A stretch of 64,000 nucleotides of DNA from NCBI GenBank assembly GCA_027488215.1, contig JAIYCB010000048.1, positions 1 to 64,000 of the forward strand. Reading direction: 5' to 3'. The translations under genes and the position numbers were made by a program. The DNA comes from Comamonadaceae bacterium. Lineage in GTDB: Bacteria > Pseudomonadota > Gammaproteobacteria > Burkholderiales > Burkholderiaceae_C. This document shows positions 36,550 through 46,854 of this stretch, in pieces. Positions within the stretch are counted from its first letter, which is position 1. Each line of letters opens with the position of its first letter. The notes beneath the pieces are model-generated. The model saw only the letters and a list, made by a program, of their open reading frames with translations. It searched no databases and was not told the DNA's origin.

Positions 36550-37659
36550 TTACTTGTTGGCGGGAGCAGCTTGAGCGGCGGGCGCGTCGACCACACGCAC
36601 CGTGTCGCCGTGGTTCAAGAATGCACCGCCACTGGCCACCACGCGAGCTTCAGCTTTCAGACCACTGGTCACTTCCACGCGACCCGCGCTTTGGCGTCCA
36701 GTTTGCACCTTGAGTTGGCTGACCTTTTGGTCGGCCCCCACGGTGTAGACATAACTGAAACCGTCACGCACCACCACCGCCGTTTGTGGCACGGTGAGGG
36801 CTTGGCTTTGGCCCAACGCGATCTCGCCTTGGGCGAACATGCCTGCACGGGCGCTGCCCACAGCGGAAGGCAAATCCACATAAACGATGGCGTTGCGGGT
36901 TTGCGCGTCCACTGAAGGTGCGACCATGCGCACCTTGCCCTGGAGCTGCTGGCCGCTGGCAGCCAAAACCTGCACAGGCGCCCCCACTAGAATGCGGCCA
37001 ATTTCGGCGGCGGTCACTTCGGCACGCCACTCAATGCGACCCTGACGGATCAGGCGAAACAACTCGGTGCCCGCGCCCACCACGCTGCCCACAGTGGCTT
37101 GCCTTGCCGAAATCACACCCGCATCGGGCGCACGCACCTGGGTTTGCGACAAACGGACGGTTTGCAGTTGCACCATGGCACGGGCCGACTGGACACGCGC
37201 CTGCGCCGACGCATCGGCAGCCAGAGTCTGACTCAACTGCGCATTGCTGAAAAAGCCCTGCTGCTGCAAGCTGCGGGCCCGGTCGGATTGGGCTTTGGCT
37301 TCTTGCGCGCTGGCCATGGCTTCGGCCAAAGCGGCTTCGGCCTGCGCCAGCTCGGCGCGCAAAGTGTCGGACTGCAGGACGGCCAACACATCTCCACGCT
37401 GCACACGGTCGCCCACGTTGACCCGCACTTCGGTGATCTTCAAGCCATTGGTTTCTGCACCGATGACGGCCTCTTGCCAGGCAGCCAGACTGCCGTTGGC
37501 GCTGATTTTTTGAGGCAGCAAGCCCATTTGAGGCGACACCAGCGTCACAGTCAAAGAGGGCTTGGCAGCAGAGACCGGCTGCGCTTTGTCTTGCGCTGAA
37601 GCGCTGGCGGACAACACCATGCCGCACAAGAGGGCAGGGATCAAAAAGTTCTTGTTCAT
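36550..37659 (-). CDS. RND efflux periplasmic adaptor (membrane fusion protein)
   Basis: 369-residue adaptor with a signal peptide (ALLCGMVLSASASA), then barrel-sandwich and hairpin domains: GSLAAWQEAVIGAETNGLKITEVRVNVGDRVQRGDVLAVL is the lipoyl-like half, a helical hairpin spans about residues 100-165, and RAPDAGVISARQATVGSVVGAG closes it. It links the RND pump to an outer-membrane channel. Transcribed first in the operon. No regulator gene is adjacent. Confidence 0.92.
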   Translation of the reverse strand: MNKNFLIPALLCGMVLSASASAQDKAQPVSAAKPSLTVTLVSPQMGLLPQKISANGSLAAWQEAVIGAETNGLKITEVRVNVGDRVQRGDVLAVLQSDTLRAELAQAEAALAEAMASAQEAKAQSDRARSLQQQGFFSNAQLSQTLAADASAQARVQSARAMVQLQTVRLSQTQVRAPDAGVISARQATVGSVVGAGTELFRLIRQGRIEWRAEVTAAEIGRILVGAPVQVLAASGQQLQGKVRMVAPSVDAQTRNAIVYVDLPSAVGSARAGMFAQGEIALGQSQALTVPQTAVVVRDGFSYVYTVGADQKVSQLKVQTGRQSAGRVEVTSGLKAEARVVASGGAFLNHGDTVRVVDAPAAQAAPANK

Positions 37660-37723
37660 GGGCTTTGATCGGGAAAATGATCCTGTGCAAATTTGCGCTG
37701 AAGTCAGCGGGTGATTTTCGGCT

Positions 37724-40498
37724 TTAGACCATCACACAGCGCCACAACGCCAGCACCGCATCACGCTGTAAGGCCATCGCATCAACAGGTACATCAGTAG
37801 GCTCTTCGTTCAAACGGGCATGGTGCTGCACCCGGCGCATTTCCCGGTAAGCGTTGGCAGACGACTCGCCCGATCCTGGTGGCAACAAGCCTGCTTTTTC
37901 AGCCCGTTGCAGCAAAGCAATATTGCCCACGTTGTCCGATAGCTCCGGGTGGGCAGCGGTGTGCAGCAGCACCAGGTATTGAACGGCAAACTCGGCGTCC
38001 ACCATGCCACCCGGACTGTGCTTCACGTCAAAACGGTCCGCCTTGACCGGGTGGCCCTGCCGCACCCGCTCGCGCATGGCCACAATCTCGGCCTTCAGAC
38101 TCGCCGCGTCTCTTGGGGCGCTGATGACGGCGTGGCGCACGGCGTCAAAGCGGGGTGCCAAACTTGGCAGGCCCATGACAAAGCGGGCACGGGTCATGGC
38201 CTGATGTTCCCAAGTCCAGGCGGTGTTGCTGCCGCGTTGTTGCTGGTAATCGGCATAGGCTTCAAAGCGGGTGACAAGCAAGCCCGAGTTGCCATTGGGG
38301 CGAAGCGCAGTATCGATCTCGTACAAATCTCCGTCGGCGGTCTTCACCGTCATCCAATTGATGATTTTGCGAACATACGCGGCGTAAATTTCTTGAGCGC
38401 GCTCGTCTTCGTCGTCGTACACAAACACGATGTCCAGATCGCTGCCATAGCCCAACTCTTTGCCACCCAATTTGCCGTAACCAATGATGGCGATGGCGGG
38501 GTCTTGCCGGTGGCGGTTTTTCAAGCGGTCCCAGCACCAGCGGGCCGTCACACGCAAAACGGCGTCGGCCAAAGCACTCAAGTCGTCGGCCACTTGCTCG
38601 ACGGTGAGTACCCCCTCCACATCACGTGCCAGCGTGCGGAACTGCTCTGCATGGTGCGCTCGGCGCAGCAAATTCATCAGGCTTTCTTCGTCGTCTTCGC
38701 CGGTGCGTTGCAATGCCAAACGCCTGGCCTGCAGCTCGGCCTCAAACTCGGTTGCGTCAAAACGGGTCTGAAACAAGTTGCCCCCGGCCAGCTCATCGAT
38801 CACGCCGGGGTGTTGCAACAAGTAGCGCGCAGGCCACTTGGCCTCACCCAACAATCGCAACAAGCGTTCATAGACTGAAGGGCGCTCGAGCATCAGGGCC
38901 AGGTAACTTTCTCGCCGCAACAGGGGTTCGATCCAATCGGCCATGCGCAATACTGCGATTTCAGTGATGCGGCCATCGGCCAGCCACTGCGCGGTGCGCT
39001 GCAATAAGCGGGTGAGGCGACCACGCGCGTCTTCACGCAAGGCCAGCACACGGGGACTGTCCCCCCACTGCGCCAAGCGTTCGCGCACCAGGCCTTTGAA
39101 GTCCGTCAGGACTGCATCGAGCTCTGCGTGTTCACGGCCGTTGCCGTTCTTGCCATTTTTACCGTTGCAAGTTTTGCAATCGCGGTCGCCGCCCAGCAAA
39201 GTGTCAAACTCTTGCGCCACCACTTCACGATGACCATCCAAAGCGCTTAAAAATTCGCAGGTGCTGGCATGCCCTAGCGTCTGGGCGATCCAGGCCAGGT
39301 CGTCATCGCGCGTGGGCAGCACATGGGTCTGCTGGTCATCGAGGTACTGGATGCGGTGCTCCACCTGGCGCAAGAACACATACGCCGCGCTCAGGGCGCC
39401 AGCCGTGGCCTGCGGCATGAGTCCAGCTTTGGCCACGCGCTGCAGCGCATCCAGTGTAGGACGGGTGCGCAACTCGGGAAATTGCCCACCACGCACCACC
39501 TGCAAAAGCTGCACGGTGAACTCGATCTCCCGGATGCCGCCGCGCGAGAGCTTCACGTCATTGGCCCGCTCAGGGTGGCCCGCACTGCGTTTGGCCGCAT
39601 GGTCACGGATTTGCTGATGCAGTGTGCGCAGCGACTCAAAGACGTTGTAATCCAGGTAACGGCGAAACACAAAGGGCAGCACCACGGCGCGCAGCGCCTG
39701 GGCCGAGCCGTTGACCACCGCGCTGCGGGGAGCAACCACACGGCTTTTCATCCAGGCAAAACGCTCCCATTCGCGGCCCTGCACCAGCAAATACTCTTCC
39801 AGTGCGTCAAGAGAGACCACGCTGGGCCCCGAATTGCCGTTAGGGCGCAACGCCAAATCGACCCGGAACACAAAACCGTGCTCGGTGGTCTCGCCAATCA
39901 GAGTGTACATGCGCTTGACGGCGCGGGTGAAGTACTCTTGGCAGGAAACTTTGTTGCGGCCTTCACTGTTACCCAGCGTCTCACCGTCTTCGTCGTACAC
40001 ATAAATCAAGTCAATGTCGCTTGATACGTTCAGCTCGCGCGCGCCCAGCTTGCCCATGCCAATGATCCACATCTCGGCGCGTTGGCCATCGGGCTTGGTC
40101 GGGGCGCCGTGCAACGCATCCAGATCGGTCATGACCTGCCGCCAAGCGACGTCAAGCGTGACTTCGGCCAGCCAGGTCATGCCGCGCGTGACCATGTCCA
40201 AGCCGCCCTGTCGGGTGCAATCAAGCCAGGCCAAGCGCTCCAGTGTGAGCTGACGCAGAACCCGCAAGGCAGCGCTGGTGTCCAAGCCTGTGGCCTGCAA
40301 AGCCTCATACGCGGCGCTCAGGCTGTCTCGAGAAGGTGCGCCAAGCGGTAACAAAGGCAGCTCATTGGCATAACGGCGGTGTAGGCGCTGCACAAAACGT
40401 GAATACAGGGGTAAATCCGATGAGCAGATGTCGGCCGGGGACGAAACAATCGATCTGACGAGCTCAAAACGTTCGTCCGTGGACTGGCGGCGGGTCAT
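37724..40498 (-). CDS. glnE: Bifunctional glutamine synthetase adenylyltransferase/adenylyl-removing enzyme
   Basis: 924-residue enzyme that adenylylates and deadenylylates glutamine synthetase in response to PII and glutamine; E. coli GlnE is 946. Two nucleotidyltransferase domains are visible, the first with SSDIDLIYVYDEDG near residue 160 and the second with YGSDLDIVFVYDDED near residue 680. A glycine/asparagine-rich NGKNGKNGNG stretch lies in the central linker. Start ATG 40498 is about 30 bases from the divergent yhdP start. The RND adaptor gene follows 64 bases downstream. Confidence 0.95.
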   Translation of the reverse strand: MTRRQSTDERFELVRSIVSSPADICSSDLPLYSRFVQRLHRRYANELPLLPLGAPSRDSLSAAYEALQATGLDTSAALRVLRQLTLERLAWLDCTRQGGLDMVTRGMTWLAEVTLDVAWRQVMTDLDALHGAPTKPDGQRAEMWIIGMGKLGARELNVSSDIDLIYVYDEDGETLGNSEGRNKVSCQEYFTRAVKRMYTLIGETTEHGFVFRVDLALRPNGNSGPSVVSLDALEEYLLVQGREWERFAWMKSRVVAPRSAVVNGSAQALRAVVLPFVFRRYLDYNVFESLRTLHQQIRDHAAKRSAGHPERANDVKLSRGGIREIEFTVQLLQVVRGGQFPELRTRPTLDALQRVAKAGLMPQATAGALSAAYVFLRQVEHRIQYLDDQQTHVLPTRDDDLAWIAQTLGHASTCEFLSALDGHREVVAQEFDTLLGGDRDCKTCNGKNGKNGNGREHAELDAVLTDFKGLVRERLAQWGDSPRVLALREDARGRLTRLLQRTAQWLADGRITEIAVLRMADWIEPLLRRESYLALMLERPSVYERLLRLLGEAKWPARYLLQHPGVIDELAGGNLFQTRFDATEFEAELQARRLALQRTGEDDEESLMNLLRRAHHAEQFRTLARDVEGVLTVEQVADDLSALADAVLRVTARWCWDRLKNRHRQDPAIAIIGYGKLGGKELGYGSDLDIVFVYDDEDERAQEIYAAYVRKIINWMTVKTADGDLYEIDTALRPNGNSGLLVTRFEAYADYQQQRGSNTAWTWEHQAMTRARFVMGLPSLAPRFDAVRHAVISAPRDAASLKAEIVAMRERVRQGHPVKADRFDVKHSPGGMVDAEFAVQYLVLLHTAAHPELSDNVGNIALLQRAEKAGLLPPGSGESSANAYREMRRVQHHARLNEEPTDVPVDAMALQRDAVLALWRCVMV

Positions 40499-40529
40499 AA
40501 TTACTGCTGACTTTCTAATTCATACGTTC

Positions 40530-43500
40530 GTGTCGTCTTTACCCACCTGGTCCACCACCGAAGCACGCCTGCGCCCTTGGCTGGCACAGCTGGTTCGGCT
40601 TGTCTTGTGGGGTTTGTTGGTCGCCGGAGTGGTGTTGGGCCTGGCCTGGGCGACGCTGCATTTTTGGATTGTGCCGCGAATCGCCGAATTTCGCCCCACC
40701 CTGGAAAACCTTGCCCGCCAAACGCTGGGGGTTCCCGTTCGCATCGGCGGGATCACGGCCCAAAGCACGGGTTGGGTGCCGTCTTTTGAATTGCGTGACA
40801 TCGAGTTGAACGACCCACACGGCCACCCTGCTCTGCACCTGCCCAAGGTGCTGGTAGCGCTCAGCCTGCGCTCGGTCGCACTGGGCCAGCTGGACCAACT
40901 GGTACTGGACGCACCCGAACTGACACTGCGCCTGACAAGCAATGGCCAGTGGCAAATCGCCGGGATGACTTGGGGGGCTTCGTCCACAGCAAACTCCGCG
41001 GTGGCCGACTGGTTATTCAGCCAGCGCGAAGTGGTAGTGCGGGGCGCTCGGGTGGACTGGCATGGGCCGGGAACCGAGGTCAACACTTCACCAAGCAAGG
41101 AAACGACCCCACCCGCCCCATTGACACTGCGGGATGTGGACCTGGTGATCCGAAACACAGCCCGACAACACGCTGTGCGACTGGATGCCACGCCGCCCGA
41201 TGGATGGGGCGAGCGCTTTGTGGTGATGGGCAAGTTCAAGCGGGGCCTGCTGTCCCTGCACCCGGGAAGACTGACCGATTGGTCTGGCCAAACCTTTGCT
41301 CACTTTCCGCTACTGGACATGTCCCCCTGGTCTGCAAATGGGCTGCAGATGACCCGCAACTTGCCTGCAGAAACCCAACGCTTGCAAGGTCAAGGCCGTG
41401 TGCGCCTGTGGGCCGATGTCAAAGAGGGCCAGTGGCGAGGCGGTCTGGTCGATGTGGACCTGAAAGACCTGCAGGCCCAGCTCAGCCCAGACACGCCGCC
41501 ACTGGCTTTGCAAAGCCTGTCGGGACGGCTTGGCCTGCAAGTACACGCCGAAGGCTTTCTGGCCGAAGCCCATGCACTGCGCTTCGTCAGCGAACAAGGC
41601 CTTGACTGGCCAGAAGGCAAATTGTCGCTGAACTACACGCACGCCCAAGGCACCCGCCCAGCCAGCGGTCACCTGCAGGCAACTCAATTGGATTTGAAGG
41701 CGCTGCGGGCCCTGGCTTTGCGCCTGCCCTTGGACCCCGTGCTGTCACCTCAATTGCGAAACGCCTTGCAGGCACGCGACCTGTTGGGCAGGGTCACATC
41801 CTTGAACCTGCGCTGGCAAGGCGACTGGCCCCAGCCCGACATCCAGGAAGTGCGGGCCACCGTGGCGGACTTGGGCTGGCAACCCGGCTCTCAGGCAGTG
41901 GCTGCTTGGAGCTCGTTGACCGGGGTTGACGTTCCAGGCCTGCGTGGCGCTCAGTTGACATTGGTGCTCAATGCCAGCGCTGGCCGTCTGGATGTGCAAA
42001 CGGGCAAGGGCAGTTCACTGTGGTTACCAGGCCTGCTGGAGCCGGCTGAAGTGCCATTGCACCAACTGAAAGCGAGTGTGCGCTTGGCCCGCCAATCAGG
42101 CCCTCGCAGCCCTGCCGGAAGCTGGCATGTGCCGCAATGGTCACTGAGCCTGGCCAACGCTGATCTGCAGGGCCAATGGCAGGGTCAGTGGCAACCGACT
42201 TTGCACGGCCAAGGCCCAGGAGTGCTGACGCTGGATGGGCGCATCCAGCGCGTGCAAGCGGCCGCCGCCTACCGCTATCTGCCCCTGAACCTGCCGCTCC
42301 AAGTGCGTCAATACTTGCGCGATGCACTGGTGCAAGGCCAGTATGAAGATGTGCGGGTACAGATCCAAGGTGATCTGGACAAACTGCCTTTTGCCAAGCC
42401 AGAAGACGGTCAATTCCTTTTTTCTGGCCAGTTGAAAGGCGCCGAGCTCGACATGGTGCCAGCCTCTCTGATGCGTCCCGGCGAAGTGCCTTGGCCACGC
42501 CTGCGTTCGTTACAGGGCCAATTGATTTTTGACCGCTTGGGCATGCAACTGAGGGAGGCCAGCGCCCGGGTCGGCGAGGGCGCACAGGCCATAGAACTGA
42601 AAGCCGGCACGGTGGACATCGCCGACATGGCCCACCATCCTGTACTGCGTGTACAAGCGCAAAGCCAGGCCGATGCCCCATTGGTGTTGGGTCTGGTGAG
42701 GCAGTCGCCGTTGGATGCTTTGCTTTCGGGCGTTTTGCAGCCCACCCAGGCCAGCGGCCCCTTGCGTACCCGCTTTGCATTGCAGCTTCCCTTGCTGGAC
42801 CTGGACAGCACGCGGGTACAAGGCAGCGTGCAATTCAATGGCAACAACCTTCGCATGCTGCCAGGCACACCCTGGCTGAACAACCTGCACGGCTCACTGC
42901 AATTCAACGAAAGTGGTTTTGAAGTGCGCCAGCTGAACGCTATGCTGCTGGGCGGGCCAACCGTGATCGACGGGAACATGTACGCAAGCGGCTCCGATTC
43001 CGGAACCCCTGGCCAAAAGACCAGCCGCACGGTGTTCCAGGCTCAAGGGCGTGTGAGCGCAGCGGGCCTGCTAGCGGCGCAGGATGTCGCCCCGCTGAAT
43101 CTGCTCGCCCAGCACGCCAGCGGATCCACCGACTACAGCGCACGCCTGGCATGGCAGCATGGCCTGCCGGAATTGTCGGTGCACAGCCGACTCGATGGTT
43201 TGGCCTTAAGATTGCCGGCCCCATTAGGCAAGACGGCAGACGTTGAAAAACCCCTGGCCCTTCAGCTTCGATTGAGACAAACCGCCACCGGACCACAAGA
43301 CGAAATCGAAGTTAACTTAGGGGACACGGCGCGGCTGATGTATGTGCGCGATTTGAGCGGGGACAAGCCCAAGGTGCTGCGTGGCAGTCTGGGGCTGGGC
43401 GTTTCAACCGAAAACCTGCCCGCACTGCCCGCCACTGGCGTCACGGCCAACGTGTCCATCGACCGGCTGGTGGTGGACGAATGGCTGGCCTTGCTGCCAG

Positions 43501-44702
43501 CACCACCGCCAAAACCTGCGGCTGGCAAGGCCCCGCCACCCCCGGTTTGGCAAGACTATCTGCCGTCACGTATGGGGCTGAAAGCCAACAGCTTGATTGC
43601 AAACGACCGCCACCTGCACCAAGTGCAAGCAGGGGGGACATACGAGGCGGGGCGCTGGCGTGTCAACATCAACGCGGCCGAACTCAGCGGCCATGTGAGT
43701 TTTGAGCAAGCCTTGCCTGGCCAGTCAGACAGTGCGGGCCAATTGTTCGCCCGACTGAGCCGGCTGAATTTACCGCCCTCCAGCGCTCGCGAGGTAGAGA
43801 CACTGCTTGAAACGCCCCCCGTCAGCCTGCCAGCCTTGGACATCGTGGTGGATGCGCTGGAGTTGCGCGGCAAACAGCTCGGTCGTGTGGAAATCGAGGC
43901 GATCAACATCAAAAAGGATCCCGTCCGAACCCCGGCAGCGCATGAGTGGCAATTGAAAAAATTCAACATCGAACTGCCCGAGGCCACGCTGCGCAGCACA
44001 GGCCGCTGGCTGGCTGCCCGCGAAGGCAACCCCATGCGCAAGAGCGAGTTGAACTTCATGCTGGACGTGCGGGATGCCGGCGCCTTGTTGACCCGACTGG
44101 GTACGCCAGATGCTTTGCGCGGCGGCGCAGGCCAACTCGAAGGCATGGTCAGTTGGCAAGGCTCACCACTGAGCCTGCATTACCCCAGCCTGAACGGGCT
44201 TCTGGATGTTCGCATGGGACGGGGTCAATTCCTCAAAGCCGACCCCGGTGTGGCCAAGCTGCTGGGCGTGTTGAGCCTGCAGGCCTTACCCAGGCGCTTG
44301 ATGCTCGATTTCCGCGACGTTTTTTCACAGGGTTTTGCTTTTGACTCGGTTCAAGGGGACGTGACCATCGTGCATGGCATGGCCAGCACTCGCAACTTGC
44401 AAATCAAAGGTGTCAATGCACTGGTGCAACTGGACGGCTCGGCCGACATTGCCCGCGAAACCCAAAATCTGCGGGTGCAAATTTTGCCCATTGTGGACGC
44501 CGGCACGGCCTCCTTGGTGGCGGCTATCACCGTCAATCCCTTGGTCGGCCTGAGCACCTTCATTGCACAATGGCTTTTGCAAAACCCGTTGTCGCGCGCT
44601 TCGGCCCAGGAGTTTTTGATTGACGGCAGCTGGGCCAACCCACAAGTCACCCGGGTAGAACAGCGCCCAAACCCAGCACCAGCACACACCACCGCGCCCT
44701 GA
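40530..44702 (+). CDS. yhdP: YhdP family AsmA-like protein
   Basis: Very large envelope protein (about 1390 residues) anchored by one N-terminal membrane helix (LVLWGLLVAGVVLGLAWATL) with the rest in the periplasm. AsmA/TIGR02099 features include RIGGITAQSTGWVPSFELRDIEL near the start and the C-terminal block NPLVGLSTFIAQWLLQNPL. In E. coli YhdP, with TamB and YdbH, carries phospholipid between membranes. GTG 40530 is my start choice because it gives the expected short cytoplasmic leader; an in-frame ATG 40428 would overlap glnE. Neither has a clear ribosome site. Confidence 0.9.
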   Translation: MSSLPTWSTTEARLRPWLAQLVRLVLWGLLVAGVVLGLAWATLHFWIVPRIAEFRPTLENLARQTLGVPVRIGGITAQSTGWVPSFELRDIELNDPHGHPALHLPKVLVALSLRSVALGQLDQLVLDAPELTLRLTSNGQWQIAGMTWGASSTANSAVADWLFSQREVVVRGARVDWHGPGTEVNTSPSKETTPPAPLTLRDVDLVIRNTARQHAVRLDATPPDGWGERFVVMGKFKRGLLSLHPGRLTDWSGQTFAHFPLLDMSPWSANGLQMTRNLPAETQRLQGQGRVRLWADVKEGQWRGGLVDVDLKDLQAQLSPDTPPLALQSLSGRLGLQVHAEGFLAEAHALRFVSEQGLDWPEGKLSLNYTHAQGTRPASGHLQATQLDLKALRALALRLPLDPVLSPQLRNALQARDLLGRVTSLNLRWQGDWPQPDIQEVRATVADLGWQPGSQAVAAWSSLTGVDVPGLRGAQLTLVLNASAGRLDVQTGKGSSLWLPGLLEPAEVPLHQLKASVRLARQSGPRSPAGSWHVPQWSLSLANADLQGQWQGQWQPTLHGQGPGVLTLDGRIQRVQAAAAYRYLPLNLPLQVRQYLRDALVQGQYEDVRVQIQGDLDKLPFAKPEDGQFLFSGQLKGAELDMVPASLMRPGEVPWPRLRSLQGQLIFDRLGMQLREASARVGEGAQAIELKAGTVDIADMAHHPVLRVQAQSQADAPLVLGLVRQSPLDALLSGVLQPTQASGPLRTRFALQLPLLDLDSTRVQGSVQFNGNNLRMLPGTPWLNNLHGSLQFNESGFEVRQLNAMLLGGPTVIDGNMYASGSDSGTPGQKTSRTVFQAQGRVSAAGLLAAQDVAPLNLLAQHASGSTDYSARLAWQHGLPELSVHSRLDGLALRLPAPLGKTADVEKPLALQLRLRQTATGPQDEIEVNLGDTARLMYVRDLSGDKPKVLRGSLGLGVSTENLPALPATGVTANVSIDRLVVDEWLALLPAPPPKPAAGKAPPPPVWQDYLPSRMGLKANSLIANDRHLHQVQAGGTYEAGRWRVNINAAELSGHVSFEQALPGQSDSAGQLFARLSRLNLPPSSAREVETLLETPPVSLPALDIVVDALELRGKQLGRVEIEAINIKKDPVRTPAAHEWQLKKFNIELPEATLRSTGRWLAAREGNPMRKSELNFMLDVRDAGALLTRLGTPDALRGGAGQLEGMVSWQGSPLSLHYPSLNGLLDVRMGRGQFLKADPGVAKLLGVLSLQALPRRLMLDFRDVFSQGFAFDSVQGDVTIVHGMASTRNLQIKGVNALVQLDGSADIARETQNLRVQILPIVDAGTASLVAAITVNPLVGLSTFIAQWLLQNPLSRASAQEFLIDGSWANPQVTRVEQRPNPAPAHTTAP

Positions 44703-44775
44703 GCTAGGCCAACAGAGTACTGAACGGGCCATGCGAGGCCGAGGCAACAAGACATGATTGCATGACAATGTGGGC

Positions 44776-46854
44776 ATGACACAAGACGCGCTGCAGCGCC
44801 TGATTCCCTCACTGAGAGCGCGCACATTGGCATGGTGGCTGGCGATAGAAGATGCCTTGCCCGGTGGGCGGGGTCGACGCAGCTTGTGGAGCGCATTGAT
44901 CGTGCTGGTCATGGCGGTGCTGGTCACCTTGGTGTGGTTGGCTGGGCGTTACGAAGCGAGCCAGCTTCAAGCAGAGCTGGAACGCGACACCGCGAATGCC
45001 GTGAGTGATTTACGCACTCAACTTTCGCGCCATGTACAGGCGCTACAAGGCCTGCAATCGAGCCACCCTTCCGAAGCCTTTTGGACCCTGGAGGCGCAAT
45101 CTTTGTTGCGCGAAAACCGCGACATGTTGCGCATTGAATGGCGCGATCCTGCGCTGAACCTGAACATGATGGCCGACTCTTTGTTGCGCAGCCCAGTGTT
45201 TGAACGCGTGCGTCGCAGCGAAGCCCTGAATGAAGCCCAGCAAGCTTGCCTGAGGGCAAAGCGCAGCAGCGGTCCCAGTTATTCTCATTCTTATTTTCTG
45301 CCTCAAACCGACGGATTGGGCATGGAAGTCATGGACATGTGCTTGCCCAACACACAGGACGGCGTACTGGTGGGCTTCACCGTCGTGACCTATGGCCTAC
45401 AAGAACTCATCAATGCGCGTCTGGGGGTGGGTTACGGTCGTCGCAACGAAATCTCATTCACCGAACCAGACGGCACGCGCCTGGCTATTTGGGGCAACCA
45501 GAGTCGGGGCTTGCGCCTGTTCACGGCGCAACAGCTGGTGGATTTGCCAGGCAATACGCTGGTGTTGCGCATGGACGGCCGCCGCGGTGAGCCCGATTTG
45601 TTTCCCAATGTGCTGACGGCGCTGGTCACGGCCATGTCAATTGCACTGGTTACGGTGATGGTTTTGCTGGCCAAAGACTCCCGACGACGACTGAAGGCCG
45701 AAAACGATCTGGCCGAGGCGCTGGCATTTCGCAAAGCCATGGAAGACTCGCTGATGACCGGTCTGCGTGCACGCGACTTGGAGGGGCGCATCACCTACGT
45801 GAACCCGGCTTTTTGCCAAATGGTGGGACTCCCCGCGGAACAGTTGACCGGACGCAATGCACCCATGCCGTATTGGCCTCCAGAAATGGTGGATGAATAC
45901 AAGCAGCGCCAAGCCATCCGGCTTGCAGGTAATGCACCGCCGCGAGAAGGGTTTGAATCGATGTTCATTCGAGCCGATGGCACACGCTTTGAAGTGTTGA
46001 TCATTGAGGCGCCGCTGATCAGCGTGCAAGGCCTGCAAACCGGTTGGATGGGGGCGGTGATCGACATCAGCGAGCAGCGGCGCATTGAAGAACTCTCGCG
46101 GGCCAGCCAGGAGCGTCTGCAAGCCACCGCGCGTCTGGCCACGGTCGGCGAAATGGCGTCTTTGCTCAGCCACGAACTGAACCAACCATTGGCTGCCATT
46201 GCCAGTTATGCCAACGGTTCGCTCAACCTTCTGCGGGATCCGGCCGCTTCGCCACAAAACATGGACGATGTGCACATGGCCTTGCGCCGCATTGCCGAGC
46301 AAGCTGGGCGCGCGGGCAAAGTCATCAACAGCGTGCACGATTTTGTGCGTCGCCGCGATCAGGCTCGCGAAGCCGTGGCACCACAAGCCTTGGTTGATGC
46401 CATCGCGCCGCTGGTCAACCTGCAGGCACGCAAACTGCAAGTCAAGGTGCATACCCGCATCGAAAGCAAACTGCCACAGGTCATGTGCGACCGCACCATG
46501 GTCGAACAGGTCCTGTTGAATCTGGCACGCAACGGCATGCAGGCCATGGACCAGCCAGGCAATCTGGAGCGTGTATTGGTGCTGCAAGTACGGCGTGCCG
46601 CCTCAAGCGCCGAACATGGCTGGGTGGAGTTTTCGGTCAGCGATGTGGGCGCGGGCATCGCGGAAGACGTGGTCGGTCAACTTTTTACGCCCTTTTTCAC
46701 GACCAAACCTGAAGGCATGGGCTTAGGTCTGAGTCTTTGCCGCACCGTGGTCGAGCAGCATGGCGGACATCTGGGTTTCGAACCGCTGTTACCCCGAGGA
46801 ACGGTTTTTCGCTTCACTTTACCCGCTGTGCATTTGGATAAGATCGCTGCATGA
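44776..46854 (+). CDS. Sensor histidine kinase, DctS-like
   Basis: About 692-residue membrane sensor. Two membrane helices (about residues 40-60 and 280-305) bracket a periplasmic domain, followed by a PAS domain (residues about 320-440), the H-box LLSHELNQPLAAIASYANG, and the ATPase domain with NLARNGMQAM, DVGAGI, FTPFFTTK and GMGLGLSL. Layout and the partner resemble DctS, which senses C4-dicarboxylates. ATG 44776 or ATG 44758 may be the start. It overlaps the response regulator by four bases. No dicarboxylate transport genes are adjacent, so the ligand is unproven. Confidence 0.88.
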   Translation: MTQDALQRLIPSLRARTLAWWLAIEDALPGGRGRRSLWSALIVLVMAVLVTLVWLAGRYEASQLQAELERDTANAVSDLRTQLSRHVQALQGLQSSHPSEAFWTLEAQSLLRENRDMLRIEWRDPALNLNMMADSLLRSPVFERVRRSEALNEAQQACLRAKRSSGPSYSHSYFLPQTDGLGMEVMDMCLPNTQDGVLVGFTVVTYGLQELINARLGVGYGRRNEISFTEPDGTRLAIWGNQSRGLRLFTAQQLVDLPGNTLVLRMDGRRGEPDLFPNVLTALVTAMSIALVTVMVLLAKDSRRRLKAENDLAEALAFRKAMEDSLMTGLRARDLEGRITYVNPAFCQMVGLPAEQLTGRNAPMPYWPPEMVDEYKQRQAIRLAGNAPPREGFESMFIRADGTRFEVLIIEAPLISVQGLQTGWMGAVIDISEQRRIEELSRASQERLQATARLATVGEMASLLSHELNQPLAAIASYANGSLNLLRDPAASPQNMDDVHMALRRIAEQAGRAGKVINSVHDFVRRRDQAREAVAPQALVDAIAPLVNLQARKLQVKVHTRIESKLPQVMCDRTMVEQVLLNLARNGMQAMDQPGNLERVLVLQVRRAASSAEHGWVEFSVSDVGAGIAEDVVGQLFTPFFTTKPEGMGLGLSLCRTVVEQHGGHLGFEPLLPRGTVFRFTLPAVHLDKIAA

